In this document: positions 8,209-17,763 of the stretch, in pieces | How the letters are laid out: every line of letters starts with the position of its first letter | Numbering within the stretch: position 1 is the stretch's first letter | NCBI RefSeq assembly: GCF_000284595.1 | Contig: NC_017671.1 | Span: forward strand, 3,071,001 to 3,135,000 | Length of the DNA: 64,000 bases | Direction: 5' to 3' | Source: Stenotrophomonas maltophilia D457 | GTDB taxonomy: Bacteria > Pseudomonadota > Gammaproteobacteria > Xanthomonadales > Xanthomonadaceae | Made by a program: the position numbers and the translations under genes | Notes under the pieces: generated by a model | Database searches by the model: none | Told to the model about the DNA's origin: nothing | The model's input: the letters and a program-made list of their open reading frames with translations, nothing else

Positions 8209-9233
8209 CTGCCGTCAACCACCCCGTCAGCCCGATGGGCACCCTGCGCTGGCTGCTCAAGCGCGAGTACTGGGAGAACCGTGGCGGTTTCCTGTATGCG
8301 CCGCTGATCGCCGGCCTGATCTCGCTGGTGATGAGCACCGTCGGCATCGCCTTCGGCCTGTTTGCACTGAACCGTGCAGCACGCAACGGCGCACTGCATG
8401 TCGACGGCGAGAGCGTGAACATCAACGGCCTGGACCTGGCCCTGCTGACCCGCGACATCAGCGCCAAGGACCTGGCCGACCTCGGCAACGGCCTCGACCT
8501 GACCCTGGTGCTCAGCTCGGCCTGGCCGTTCCTGGTGCTGGCCTTCGTGGTGTTCTTCTACTGCCTGGGCGCCCTGTACGACGACCGTCGCGACCGCAGC
8601 ATCCTGTTCTGGAAGTCGCTGCCGCTGTCGGACACCCAGACCGTGCTGTCCAAGGTGATCAGCGCACTGGTCGTGGCCCCGATGATCGCGGTGATCGCCG
8701 GCATCATCACCATGTTCGGCTTCATGCTGGTGATCAGCATCGTCGCGCTGATGCACGGTGGCAGCCCGATGACCCTGATCTGGGGTCCGGCCAGCCCGTT
8801 GACCCTGGCCGCCGGTCACCTGGCCTGGATTCCGGTCTACGCCCTGTGGGCCCTGCCCACCGCCGGCTGGCTGCTGCTGTGCTCGGCCTGGGCCCGTACC
8901 AAACCGTTCCTGTGGGCGGTGATGCTGCCGCTGTTCGCCGGCGTCATTGTCAGCACCACCAAGGTGATGCCGTTGATCGGCCTGACCACCGGCTGGTTCT
9001 GGCAGAACATCGTTGGCCGACTGCTGCTGGGCGGCGTGCCGGGCACCGACCTGGTGTATCGCCTCAGCGCCGAGGAAGGCACGCGTCGCGATCTCGAATC
9101 GGTGGTCAGCCTGATGTCGCCGGCCTCGCAGCTGAAGTCGCTGGCGATGCCGGAACTATGGATCGGTGCCGCCGTCGGTGTCGTGTTCATCGTCCTCGCC
9201 ATCCGCCTGCGCAAGCGCGCCGGCGAAATCTGA
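8205..9233 (+). CDS. ABC transporter permease
   Basis: 342 residues with six or seven hydrophobic segments: two helices at about 30-55 and 100-125, a cluster at about 155-260 and a final helix at about 315-335. A larger extracytoplasmic segment lies between the first two. KREYWENRGGF near the N-terminus and the general layout match ABC-2-type permeases. It overlaps the ATPase gene by 4 bp (ATGA) and should form the membrane part of that exporter. No substrate-binding protein is encoded nearby, which fits an exporter. The loop DRRDRSILFWKSLPLSDTQ is typical of this permease class. Confidence 0.88.
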   Translation: MTAVNHPVSPMGTLRWLLKREYWENRGGFLYAPLIAGLISLVMSTVGIAFGLFALNRAARNGALHVDGESVNINGLDLALLTRDISAKDLADLGNGLDLTLVLSSAWPFLVLAFVVFFYCLGALYDDRRDRSILFWKSLPLSDTQTVLSKVISALVVAPMIAVIAGIITMFGFMLVISIVALMHGGSPMTLIWGPASPLTLAAGHLAWIPVYALWALPTAGWLLLCSAWARTKPFLWAVMLPLFAGVIVSTTKVMPLIGLTTGWFWQNIVGRLLLGGVPGTDLVYRLSAEEGTRRDLESVVSLMSPASQLKSLAMPELWIGAAVGVVFIVLAIRLRKRAGEI

Positions 9234-9258
9234 TTCCATCCACCCGGAGGCACCACCC

Positions 9259-10146
9259 ATGCGTTCCCTGCTCGCCTGTTCTGCGTTGTTGCTGTTGCCT
9301 CTGTCGGCGCTGGCCGCCGATGCTCCGAACTGCAAGTTCACCGCCGCCCGCACGCTGAAGCTGGATGTGGCCGGCGCCAAGGCGGTGGTGCTGGAGGTGA
9401 ACCAGCATGACCTGAAGGTCGTCGCCAGCAAGGGCGGTGGCCAGCTCGATGGCCGCGCCTGCGCCTCCAGCCAGGAATGGCTGGACCAGCTGGTACTGGA
9501 GCAGCGCAGGGAAGGCGACAAGCTGGTCGTCAGCCTGCGCCGCGACGGCCGCCACAGCGGCATCAGCCTGGGCAACAGCTATGCGTGGCTCGACATCCGC
9601 GGCAGCGTGCCCGACAACCTGCCCCTGCAGCTCAAGGTCGGCTCCGGCGATGCCAGCGTGGACAACGCCCAATCGCTGAGCGTGGACGTCGGCTCGGGCG
9701 ACGCGATCGTTCGCGGCACCCGCGGCAGCATCCACGCAGCGGTGGGTTCGGGTGACCTGGACATCGACGGTGGCGGCTCGCTGAACCTGCTGTCGCTCGG
9801 CTCCGGCGACGTCAAGGCGCGCAACATCGGCGGCGATGCGGTCACCGGCACCGTCGGCTCCGGTGACCTGAAGATCAGCGATGTCCGCGGCAACGCCCGG
9901 CTGGACACGGTCGGTTCCGGCGACATCGGGTTCAAGCGCGTGCAAGGCAACGTCGAGGTCGGCGTGGTCGGCTCGGGCGATGTCGACCTGTCCGACATCG
10001 GCGGCAACGTGCACGTGCGCAGCCATGGTTCGGGCGACATCCAGGTCGACGGCGTGCGCGGCAGCCTGACCGTCGACCACAGCGGCAGCGGCGATGTCGG
10101 CCACCGCAACGTCGGCGGCACGGTCACCCTGCCCCGCAACAAGTAA
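9259..10146 (+). CDS. Exported GSGD-repeat protein (GIN domain, DUF2807/DUF4097-like)
   Basis: 295 residues. A signal peptide (MRSLLACSALLLLPLSALAA) is followed by about 100 residues and then nine short repeats, each with GSGD and a beta-strand pattern of roughly 18-20 residues (for example VGSGDLKISDVRGNARLDT). Such repeats fold as a right-handed beta-solenoid in head-GIN or putative adhesin domains. The protein should be periplasmic or surface-exposed. It starts 25 bp after the permease gene behind CGGAGG, so it belongs to the GntR operon. Its role is not known; a scaffold or sensor for the transporter is conceivable. The DNA is repetitive in step with the protein. Confidence 0.82.
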   Translation: MRSLLACSALLLLPLSALAADAPNCKFTAARTLKLDVAGAKAVVLEVNQHDLKVVASKGGGQLDGRACASSQEWLDQLVLEQRREGDKLVVSLRRDGRHSGISLGNSYAWLDIRGSVPDNLPLQLKVGSGDASVDNAQSLSVDVGSGDAIVRGTRGSIHAAVGSGDLDIDGGGSLNLLSLGSGDVKARNIGGDAVTGTVGSGDLKISDVRGNARLDTVGSGDIGFKRVQGNVEVGVVGSGDVDLSDIGGNVHVRSHGSGDIQVDGVRGSLTVDHSGSGDVGHRNVGGTVTLPRNK

Positions 10147-10176
10147 CCGCCACCGGACCAATTCGAGGGAGTTGCC

Positions 10177-10782
10177 ATGAACCTGCTGCGCCTGCTGCCT
10201 GCCATCCTGCTGTGCCTGCCGCTGATCGCCTGCGGCGGCACTTCTTCCACGCCCGACAAGACCGTCGGCAAAAGCGTCGCCGAAGCCACCAGCGGCGTCG
10301 GCCAGACCGTCAAGGAGGCCATGGTTGATGCCCGCAAGGACATCACCCAGGGCAACATCAACATCTCCGCCGACAAGCAGCCGCGTGCGGAGATCACGCC
10401 GGATGGCCACCTGCTGATCGACGGCAAGGACGTGCCGGCCAACGAGGCCCAGCGACAGCGGTTGCTGGAGTACCGCGGCCACGTCGTCGCCATTGCGATG
10501 GACGGCATGGATGTCGGCCTGGCCGGCGCCAAGCTCGGCGCCAGCGCTGCCGGGGAGGCACTGAAGGGCATCTTCAGCGGCGACAGCGAAGGCATCGAGA
10601 AGCGGATCAATGCCGAGGCGGAGAAGATCGAAGCCCAGGCCAAGCGCATCTGCAACCGCTTGCCGGCGATGCTGGCCAGCCAGCAGGCACTGGCGCGCGA
10701 GCTGCCGGCGTTCAAGCCCTACGCAACGATGGACCAGAGTGACGTCGACGACTGCGGCAAGGACACCGTGGTCAAGCGCTAG
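10177..10782 (+). CDS. DUF2884 (YggN-like) lipoprotein
   Basis: 201 residues starting with a lipoprotein signal peptide (lipobox LIAC, Cys19). The mature part has ITPDGHLLIDGKDV followed by NEAQRQRLLEYRGHV, matching the DUF2884/YggN family, and a helical C-terminus with two cysteines (RICNRLP and VDDCGKD). The function of the family is unknown. The gene sits 30 bp after the GSGD-repeat gene with GAGGGAG before the ATG, and is probably part of the same operon. A periplasmic role is expected. Confidence 0.8.
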   Translation: MNLLRLLPAILLCLPLIACGGTSSTPDKTVGKSVAEATSGVGQTVKEAMVDARKDITQGNINISADKQPRAEITPDGHLLIDGKDVPANEAQRQRLLEYRGHVVAIAMDGMDVGLAGAKLGASAAGEALKGIFSGDSEGIEKRINAEAEKIEAQAKRICNRLPAMLASQQALARELPAFKPYATMDQSDVDDCGKDTVVKR

Positions 10783-10888
10783 GCCTGTGACAGATCAGCG
10801 CACCCGGCCGGCAGCGGTGCCCCGCTGCCGGCCGTCGTGCGCCGGCCGGCTTACAATGGCGGCCCCGGAGGCCCCCGAACCGAATGCC

Positions 10889-11314
10889 ATGAAGAAGTTG
10901 TTCCTGCTGCTGGCCGCCCTGCTCTGCCTGGGCCTGGTCGGCTGTGACAAGGATTACCGCAACCACCGCGCCGAGCGCGGCAAGCCAAAGATCTCCGTCA
11001 GCGAAGGCATGGTCACTGTGCGTCGCCCGCCGGCGCCGAACATCATCATCCTCGGCGATGGTTCGATGAAGGTGGACGAGATCCAGATTCCGCTGGACGA
11101 GGCACAGAAGCAGATGCTGCAGACCATGTTCGGCAAGCTGCAGGTGCTGCGCCAGAACACCCTGGTCGCCGCCCCGGCCGATCCCAACATGCAGCCGGTG
11201 AAGATCCAGCCGCCGGAAGGCATGGAAGTGATCCCGGCCGACCTGGTCCAGCGCATCCCCGAGTTCAAGGACTACACCGACACCTTCGGCAACATCGTCG
11301 CCGACCGTCGCTGA
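10889..11314 (+). CDS. Small lipoprotein, probably DUF2884-related
   Basis: 141 residues. The signal peptide MKKLFLLLAALLCLGLVGC has lipobox LVGC. The mature part contains IIILGDGSMKVDEIQIPLDEAQKQML, which parallels the ITPDGHLLIDGKDV...NEAQRQRLL pattern of the preceding protein, so the two may be diverged paralogues; this is my reading, not a database result. The ATG at 10889 gives the lipoprotein signal, while an open frame extends upstream into the previous gene. A 106-bp gap separates it from the previous gene, and a strong hairpin terminator follows the stop codon. Function unknown. Confidence 0.72.
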   Translation: MKKLFLLLAALLCLGLVGCDKDYRNHRAERGKPKISVSEGMVTVRRPPAPNIIILGDGSMKVDEIQIPLDEAQKQMLQTMFGKLQVLRQNTLVAAPADPNMQPVKIQPPEGMEVIPADLVQRIPEFKDYTDTFGNIVADRR

Positions 11315-11345
11315 AAAAACGCCGCCCCCTGGGCGGCGTTTCCTC
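11314..11345 (+). terminator. Rho-independent terminator of the GntR operon
   Basis: A 10-bp perfect stem, AAACGCCGCC (11317-11326) with GGCGGCGTTT (11332-11341), 5-base loop, starting 2 bp after the stop codon. A short T-containing tail follows. It marks the end of the operon. Confidence 0.85.
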
Positions 11346-11347
11346 TT

Positions 11348-11409
11348 GTAGAACCGAGCCCATGCTCGGCCCAGGTCCAGGAAGCAGCCGAGCATGGGCT
11401 CGGCCCTAC
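11348..11409. repeat. SMAG/REP inverted pair (GCCGAGC type)
   Basis: Two facing copies of a GTAG-headed palindrome: GTAGAACCGAGCCCATGCTC on the left and the mirror ending GGGCTCGGCCCTAC on the right, separated by about 15 bp. This matches the GTAG repeat family abundant in S. maltophilia. It lies between the operon terminator and the 3' end of fumC. Confidence 0.85.
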
Positions 11410-11419
11410 GACCGGCAGA

Positions 11420-12847
11420 TCAACCGCCGCCGCCACCGCCCCCCGCGTGGATGCCACCGGCAGTCAAGGCGGCCGGGTCCAGCAGGCGGCGCAGCTCGGC
11501 TTCATCCAGGCCGCTGTCCTCCAGCGCGACATCCAGCACCGGACGCTGCTCCTTGTAGGCACGCTTGGCAATCGCCGCCGCCTTCTCGTAGCCGATGATC
11601 GGGTTCAGCGCGGTGACCAGGATCGGGTTGCGCGCCAATGCTTCGGCAACGCGATCCTCACGCACCTTCAGCCCGGCAATCGCGCTGTCGGCCAGCAGGC
11701 GAGACACATTGGCCAGCAGGCCAATGCCATCCAGCAGGTTCACCGCGATCAGCGGCAGGGTGACATTGAGCTGGAAGTTGCCGGTCTGCCCGGCCACGGT
11801 GATCGCGGTGTGGTGGCCGATCACCTGCGCGCAGGCCATCACCGTCGCTTCCGGAATCACCGGGTTGACCTTGCCCGGCATGATCGAGCTGCCCGGCTGC
11901 AGCGCCGGCAGTTCGATCTCGCCCAGCCCGGCCAGCGGACCGGCGTTCATCCAGCGAAGATCGTTGGCGATCTTGATCAGCGCCACCGCCAGTGCATTGA
12001 GCTGGCCCGACAGTTCCACCGCGTCATCCTGCGCGGCCAGGCCCTCGAACTTGTTCTCGGCGCTGTCGAACTTGAACCCGGTCTGCTGCTTCAACGCCTT
12101 GGCCACCTGCGCGCCGAAGCGCGGGTCGGCATTGATGCCGGTACCGATGGCGGTGCCGCCCAGCGGCAGCCGGCGCACACGCTTGAGGCTGTCTTCGATG
12201 CGTTCCTGTGCCGAGGCCAGCTGTGCCGACCATGCGCCGAACTCCTGCTCGAAGGTCAGCGGCATCGCATCCATCAGGTGCGTGCGGCCGGTCTTGACCA
12301 CCTTGCGCAGGCTGCGGCCCTTCTTGTCGAGGGTCTTGCGCAGGTGCACCAGCGCCGGCAGCAGCTGCTCATGTGCCGCCAGTACCGCCGATACGCGCAA
12401 CGCGGTCGGGATCACGTCATTGGAGCTCTGCCCCTGGTTGACGTGGTCATTGGGGTGCACCGCGGTCTTGCCCGCCTTGCCGGCACGGTTGGCCAGGGTG
12501 GCGATGACCTCGTTGGCATTCATGTTCGAGGACGTGCCAGAACCGGTCTGGTAGACGTCGATCGGGAACTGCGCGTCCCAGGTGCCGGCGGCCACTTCGG
12601 CGGCAGCGGTCTGGATGGCCTTGGCCACGTTGTTGGGCAGATGGCCCAGCTCGGCGTTGACGCCAGCGGCAGCGCCCTTGACCAGGCCCAGGGCACGGAT
12701 GAAACCGCGCGGCATGCGCTGGCCCGACACCGGGAAATTCTGCACGGCACGCTGGGTCTGCGCGCCCCACAGGGCGTCGGCAGGCACCTGCAGCTCGCCC
12801 ATGCTGTCGTGTTCGATTCTGAAACCCTTGCTTGCAGCTCTGCTCAT
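11420..12847 (-). CDS. fumC: Class II fumarate hydratase
   Basis: 475 residues. It interconverts fumarate and L-malate in the TCA cycle as an oxygen-stable, iron-free homotetramer. The N-terminal FRIEHDSMGELQVPADALWG and GAQTQRAVQNF are typical FumC, TGSGTSSNMNANEV is the substrate-binding region, and the superfamily signature GSSIMPGKVNP is at about residue 320. The C-terminus ends with an unusual run, GGGGGGG. A second, unrelated iron-sulphur fumarase is encoded at 44204-45721, so the strain has both classes; FumC is usually the form used under iron limitation or oxidative stress. It is divergent from purB. Confidence 0.96.
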   Translation of the reverse strand: MSRAASKGFRIEHDSMGELQVPADALWGAQTQRAVQNFPVSGQRMPRGFIRALGLVKGAAAGVNAELGHLPNNVAKAIQTAAAEVAAGTWDAQFPIDVYQTGSGTSSNMNANEVIATLANRAGKAGKTAVHPNDHVNQGQSSNDVIPTALRVSAVLAAHEQLLPALVHLRKTLDKKGRSLRKVVKTGRTHLMDAMPLTFEQEFGAWSAQLASAQERIEDSLKRVRRLPLGGTAIGTGINADPRFGAQVAKALKQQTGFKFDSAENKFEGLAAQDDAVELSGQLNALAVALIKIANDLRWMNAGPLAGLGEIELPALQPGSSIMPGKVNPVIPEATVMACAQVIGHHTAITVAGQTGNFQLNVTLPLIAVNLLDGIGLLANVSRLLADSAIAGLKVREDRVAEALARNPILVTALNPIIGYEKAAAIAKRAYKEQRPVLDVALEDSGLDEAELRRLLDPAALTAGGIHAGGGGGGG

Positions 12848-13000
12848 TGCATCAACTCCGCACTACTTCAGTTGGGGAAAGGGAAGCGGCGGCTGGCAGG
12901 GTGTCGCTTCCCGGGCTGGCGGCTGCGCCAACAATACTCCCTTGCCCGCAGCGTGGGATGACGAGGACGGGCCAGATCGTTCCGTCCGCAGGGCCGTGTT

Positions 13001-13076
13001 GTAGAGCCGAGCCCATGCTCGGCTGCCCGCGGGGCGCCGGATTCTCCGAAGCAGCCGAGCGTGGGCTCGGCTCTAC
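13001..13076. repeat. SMAG/REP inverted pair (GCCGAGC type)
   Basis: GTAGAGCCGAGCCCATGCTC at the left end and GTGGGCTCGGCTCTAC at the right end, with about 28 bp between the palindromes. It sits in the divergent region between fumC and purB, just upstream of the presumed purB promoter, and may insulate the two transcription units. Confidence 0.88.
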
Positions 13077-13100
13077 AGGGCACGCCCCGCCGGCACGTCG

Positions 13101-14507
<1,407 letters not shown>

Positions 14508-14550
14508 GGGGATTCCTTTGCGGCGGCGGCCGCGGGCGCTGCCTGCGGCA

Positions 14551-14574
14551 GGCAACGGCAACGGCAACGGCAAT
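14551..14574 (+). repeat. Short tandem hexanucleotide run (GGCAAC)
   Basis: Three perfect GGCAAC units followed by GGCAAT. It is non-coding, 44 bp after purB. Such short tracts can vary in copy number between strains. Confidence 0.6.
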
Positions 14575-14611
14575 AGCAACGTCAAGAGCGGCTCTGGATT
14601 GCTGCTAGCTG

Positions 14612-14715
14612 GGTGGGGCGGGAGGGGCCAGCGGGACACGCCGTGAACCCATCCATGGGGGCTCGATGGCGCCATCCATGGCGCCAACGGTCCCGCTGGC
14701 CCCTCCCGCCCCACC
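14612..14715. repeat. Large inverted repeat with 26-bp arms
   Basis: Arms GGTGGGGCGGGAGGGGCCAG... (14612-14637) and its exact complement (14690-14715), 26 bp each, enclose a 52-bp centre containing CCATCCATGG twice. The layout (26-bp arms, 104 bp in all, ATCCATGG-like core) is shared with the element at 14980-15083. Confidence 0.85.
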
Positions 14716-14771
14716 TCTGGCAGATTCCCGGTGACGGATCGAAGAGCATTGGGTTGTCGGGACGGAATTTG

Positions 14772-14804
14772 AAAGAGGGACGCGGCTTCGCCGCGTCCCT
14801 CTTT
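14772..14804. terminator. Strong hairpin, terminator-like
   Basis: A 14-bp perfect stem, AAAGAGGGACGCGG with CCGCGTCCCTCTTT, and a 5-base loop CTTCG, with A and T tracts at the two sides, so it could act in both directions. It is 265 bp after purB and beside the repeats, and may itself be part of a dispersed element. Confidence 0.6.
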
Positions 14805-14819
14805 GTTTGAGGGTCTTTT

Positions 14820-14890
14820 GTAGAGCCGAGCCCGTGCTCGGCTGCTTTTGGGCGTGGGCAACAGCAAGCCGAGCGTGGGCTCGGCTCTAC
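14820..14890. repeat. SMAG/REP inverted pair (GCCGAGC type)
   Basis: GTAGAGCCGAGCCCGTGCTC on the left and GTGGGCTCGGCTCTAC on the right, with a 22-bp spacer. Same subfamily as the copies at 11348, 13001, 23430 and 24065. Confidence 0.88.
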
Positions 14891-14979
14891 AAGGGCATGA
14901 GCAAGCGCAGCGCGCGACCCGCTGGTGCCTTTGATCTTCTTCTTCCATTCCGTGGCGGGCCGCGCAGGAAACTGTCAGA

Positions 14980-15083
14980 GGCCGGGCGGGTGGGCTGCGC
15001 GGGGGTGTCCGCCGCATGGATGCGGCGGCCAAGCTTACAGGGACGTACTTGCAGCGTCCCCCGCGCAGCCCACCCGCCCGGCC
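14980..15083. repeat. Large inverted repeat with 26-bp arms
   Basis: Arms GGCCGGGCGGGTGGGCTGCG... (14980-15005) and the exact complement (15058-15083), 26 bp each, around a 52-bp core with CCGCATGGATGCGG and ACGTACTTGCAGCG. The arm sequence differs from that of the element at 14612, but the dimensions are identical (26-52-26). Confidence 0.85.
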
Positions 15084-15258
15084 AAACCCGGCTTTTGCTT
15101 TCAGCGACCAACCCAGACCCCGCCACGAGGGGCTCCGCCGTTGGCCGGCCCCCCGCGACAAACCACCGCACGTGCGCAATCCCGACGAACGGCGGACAAT
15201 GGAACCCTTGGCGGCTCGCCACGCCGCCCCTCCCGCTTTCCGCTGCAAGGATTCCCCC

Positions 15259-16671
15259 ATGGCCGCCCGCAAGTCCTCCGCCCCCCTGATCGAAGTCACC
15301 GCCCGCCCTGGCCAGCCGCTCGGCATGGCGCCGGCCACCTTCCTGCGCGACTTCTGGCAGAAGCGCCCGCTGCTGATCCGCAATGCCTTCCCGGATTTCC
15401 AGACCCCGGTACAGCCGGAAGACCTGGCCGGGCTGGCCTGCGAGGAAGGTGTGCTGGCGCGCCTGATCGAGCACGACAAGGCCCAGGACGGCTGGCGCGT
15501 GCGCACCGGCCCGTTCCAGGAAGACGTGTTCCCCGCCCTGCCCGACCACGACTGGACCCTGCTGGTGCAGGACGTGGACAAGTGGGACCCGGACGTGCGC
15601 GCCCTGATCCAACACTTCAGCTTCCTGCCGCGCTGGCGCATGGATGACGTGATGATCAGCTTCGCCGCCACCGGCGGCTCGGTCGGCGCCCATGTCGACC
15701 AGTACGACGTGTTCCTGCTGCAGGCCCACGGCCACCGCCGCTGGCAGATCGATGCCAGCGAATCGATCAAGGGCAGGCAGCCGCCGCTGGGCTTCCGCCC
15801 GGACGTGGAGCTGAAGCTGCTGAAGGTGTTCAAGCCCACCCACGACTGGGTGCTGGCGCCGGGCGACATGCTGTACCTGCCGCCGAACGTGCCGCACCAC
15901 GGCGTCGCCGAAGACCCCTGCCTGACCTTCTCGTTCGGCATGCGTGCGCCGTCTTCTGCCGAGCTGATCAGCGACTATCTGGACACCCTGATCGCCGATG
16001 CCGATGAGAACATCCGCTACCAGGATGCCGACCTGAAGGTGCCGGCCGACCCGAACGAAATCGACACGGTGGCGATGGCGCGGGTGATCACCGCCCTCAA
16101 CGCCATCCGCATGAACGACCCGGACAAGCTGGGTGACTGGTTCGGCCGTTTCATCACCACCTACCGTGCAGCGGGCGAAGTGATGGCCCACCAGGCCGCG
16201 CCGGCCCCGGAGGAAGTGGTCCAGGCCCTGGCCTCGGGCATGCTGCTGCAGCGCCACCCGTGGGCCCGCCTGGCCTGGCGCCGGGCCAAGCGTGGCGCCA
16301 GCCTGTATGTCAGCGGCCAGGACTTCGCGCTGCCGGTGAAGGACGCGCAGCGCCTGGCCGGCGCCGAGCAGCTCGCCGCCGCCGCCTATCGCGGCCTGTC
16401 CGACAAGGGCCGTGCCGTGGTCCAGCAGCTGCTGGTCGGTGGTGTGTTCCAGCTGATCGACCCGAATGAGGTGTACGAGGCCGAAGACGAGGAAGACAGC
16501 GAGGATGCCGTGGTGCTCGGCGAGGTCGTCGAAGGCCGCGACCGCGTCGAGGCGATCGACGCCGACGCGGTGTCCGACGATGTCCACTCCGTGACCGTGC
16601 ACGACGACGGTATCGAGGTCATCGTCAACTTCGAGGACGACGACGAAGACGACAGCACCGGTCGGGCCTGA
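15259..16671 (+). CDS. roxA: Ribosomal protein L16 arginine 3-hydroxylase, cupin/JmjC type, with acidic tail
   Basis: 470 residues. The family (YcfD/RoxA) are 2-oxoglutarate/Fe(II) oxygenases that hydroxylate an arginine of ribosomal protein L16. The iron-binding triad is visible: His145 and Asp147 in GAHVDQYDVF and a distal His in PPNVPHHGVAED (213 or 214). The C-terminal winged-helix part follows (about 260-400). E. coli YcfD is about 373 residues; this one has an extra tail from about residue 405 that is strongly acidic (EAEDEEDSED, NFEDDDEDDS). The ATG at 15259 was chosen because the family N-terminus follows. The GNAT gene begins 9 bp downstream. Confidence 0.9.
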   Translation: MAARKSSAPLIEVTARPGQPLGMAPATFLRDFWQKRPLLIRNAFPDFQTPVQPEDLAGLACEEGVLARLIEHDKAQDGWRVRTGPFQEDVFPALPDHDWTLLVQDVDKWDPDVRALIQHFSFLPRWRMDDVMISFAATGGSVGAHVDQYDVFLLQAHGHRRWQIDASESIKGRQPPLGFRPDVELKLLKVFKPTHDWVLAPGDMLYLPPNVPHHGVAEDPCLTFSFGMRAPSSAELISDYLDTLIADADENIRYQDADLKVPADPNEIDTVAMARVITALNAIRMNDPDKLGDWFGRFITTYRAAGEVMAHQAAPAPEEVVQALASGMLLQRHPWARLAWRRAKRGASLYVSGQDFALPVKDAQRLAGAEQLAAAAYRGLSDKGRAVVQQLLVGGVFQLIDPNEVYEAEDEEDSEDAVVLGEVVEGRDRVEAIDADAVSDDVHSVTVHDDGIEVIVNFEDDDEDDSTGRA

Positions 16672-16680
16672 GCCATCGTC

Positions 16681-17577
16681 ATGATCCGGGTCCAGCAGGT
16701 CAGCCACGCCGACGCCCACGTTGCCATCCACGACGTGCGCCAACGCGTGTTCGTGCAGGAACAGGGCATCGCCGCCGAGCTGGAACGCGATGCGCTGGAC
16801 CCGGTCAGTGCCCATGTGCTGGCGCTGGACAGTGACGGCCAGCCGGTCGGCACCGGCAGGCTGGCTCCGGACGGCCGCATCGGCCGCATGGCCGTGCTGG
16901 CCATCCATCGCAGCAACGGGGTCGGCGAGGCCCTGCTGGCGGCCCTGGTCGAGGCCGGGCGCCGGCTCGGCCTGGCCGAACTGCACCTGCACGCCCAGCT
17001 GCCCGCGCGCGATTTCTATGCACGCCAGGGCTTCCTGCCCGAGGGCGAGGTGTTCGAGGAAGCCGGCATCGGACACCAGCAGATGCGCCGCCGGCTGGGC
17101 GTGGCCAGCGCCATCGACAGCCGCGCCGAGGCGGTGGCGATCACCACGGCCATCATCCACCGCGCCCGTCGCCAGCTGTGGCTGCACAGCCGCCAACTGG
17201 ACCCGGGGCTGCTCGATGCGCCCCCGGTACAGTCCGCCCTGCGCCGCTTCGTCACCGCCCGCCACGACAAGCAGCTGCGGGTGATCGTGCACGACGCCGC
17301 CGCGATCGCGTCTGCCGGGTCGCCGCTGCTGGCGCTGGCCCAGCGCCTGCCCAGCGTGATCCAGTTCCGCGAGGTCAGCGATCCGGTCGACCGCGCGCTG
17401 GCCTCGGCCTGCCTGCTCAACGATGCGGGCGACTTCTACTTTCGTCTGATCGGCCATCGCCTCGACGGCGAGGCCGGCATCGCGCTGCCAGCACGTTCGC
17501 AGCCGTTCGAGCAGCAATTGCAGCGTGTCTGGGACCGTTCGCGCGTCTGCAGCGAACTGCGTGCGCTCGGCATCTGA
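16681..17577 (+). CDS. GNAT acetyltransferase fused to a PLD-like (DUF7931-type) domain
   Basis: 298 residues in two parts. Residues 1-140 form a GNAT domain (RQRVFVQEQGIAAELERD, GRIGRMAVLAIHRSNGVGEALL as the acetyl-CoA loop, FYARQGFLPEGEVFEEAGI). Residues 145-298 form a second domain with IIHRARRQLWLHSRQLDP, LRVIVHDAAAIASAGSPLL and DFYFRLIGHRLDGEA, resembling the phospholipase-D-like fold but without a clear HKD motif, so probably non-catalytic. The gene follows roxA by 9 bp and is likely co-transcribed. The target of acetylation is unknown. Confidence 0.82.
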   Translation: MIRVQQVSHADAHVAIHDVRQRVFVQEQGIAAELERDALDPVSAHVLALDSDGQPVGTGRLAPDGRIGRMAVLAIHRSNGVGEALLAALVEAGRRLGLAELHLHAQLPARDFYARQGFLPEGEVFEEAGIGHQQMRRRLGVASAIDSRAEAVAITTAIIHRARRQLWLHSRQLDPGLLDAPPVQSALRRFVTARHDKQLRVIVHDAAAIASAGSPLLALAQRLPSVIQFREVSDPVDRALASACLLNDAGDFYFRLIGHRLDGEAGIALPARSQPFEQQLQRVWDRSRVCSELRALGI

Positions 17578-17664
17578 GTCGGCACAGCCGACCGAACCTG
17601 TCTGGAACCGGCACCGGCGGACGCGGGATACCTGTGGTGGTGCCCCTTCGTGTCCGGTTGGGGG

Positions 17665-17670
17665 TACAAT
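17665..17670 (+). promoter_or_regulatory. Candidate -10 of the sucA-sucB-lpd operon
   Basis: TACAAT, 93 bp before the sucA GTG, in a locally AT-richer stretch (GGGTACAATTTGGCTG). No convincing -35 is present at the usual distance, so an activator or a different start is possible. Confidence 0.4.
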
Positions 17671-17763
17671 TTGGCTGTTTGAACGCGCCCGCGCAGGGCT
17701 ATTCATCTTCCTGCCGGGTCCTTCTGAAGCCATACCCCACAAAGCGAATCAACACCCTCCATC

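Larger units (their letters stand above)
14508..15258. other. Repeat-dense 750-bp intergenic region without genes
   Basis: Between purB and roxA no coding frame is convincing; the open frames seen here are formed by repeats. It holds a (GGCAAC)3 run, a 104-bp inverted repeat, a strong terminator-like hairpin, a SMAG pair and a second 104-bp inverted repeat, all described separately. The roxA promoter must lie in the last 170 bp, but I see no clear hexamers. Confidence 0.75.
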
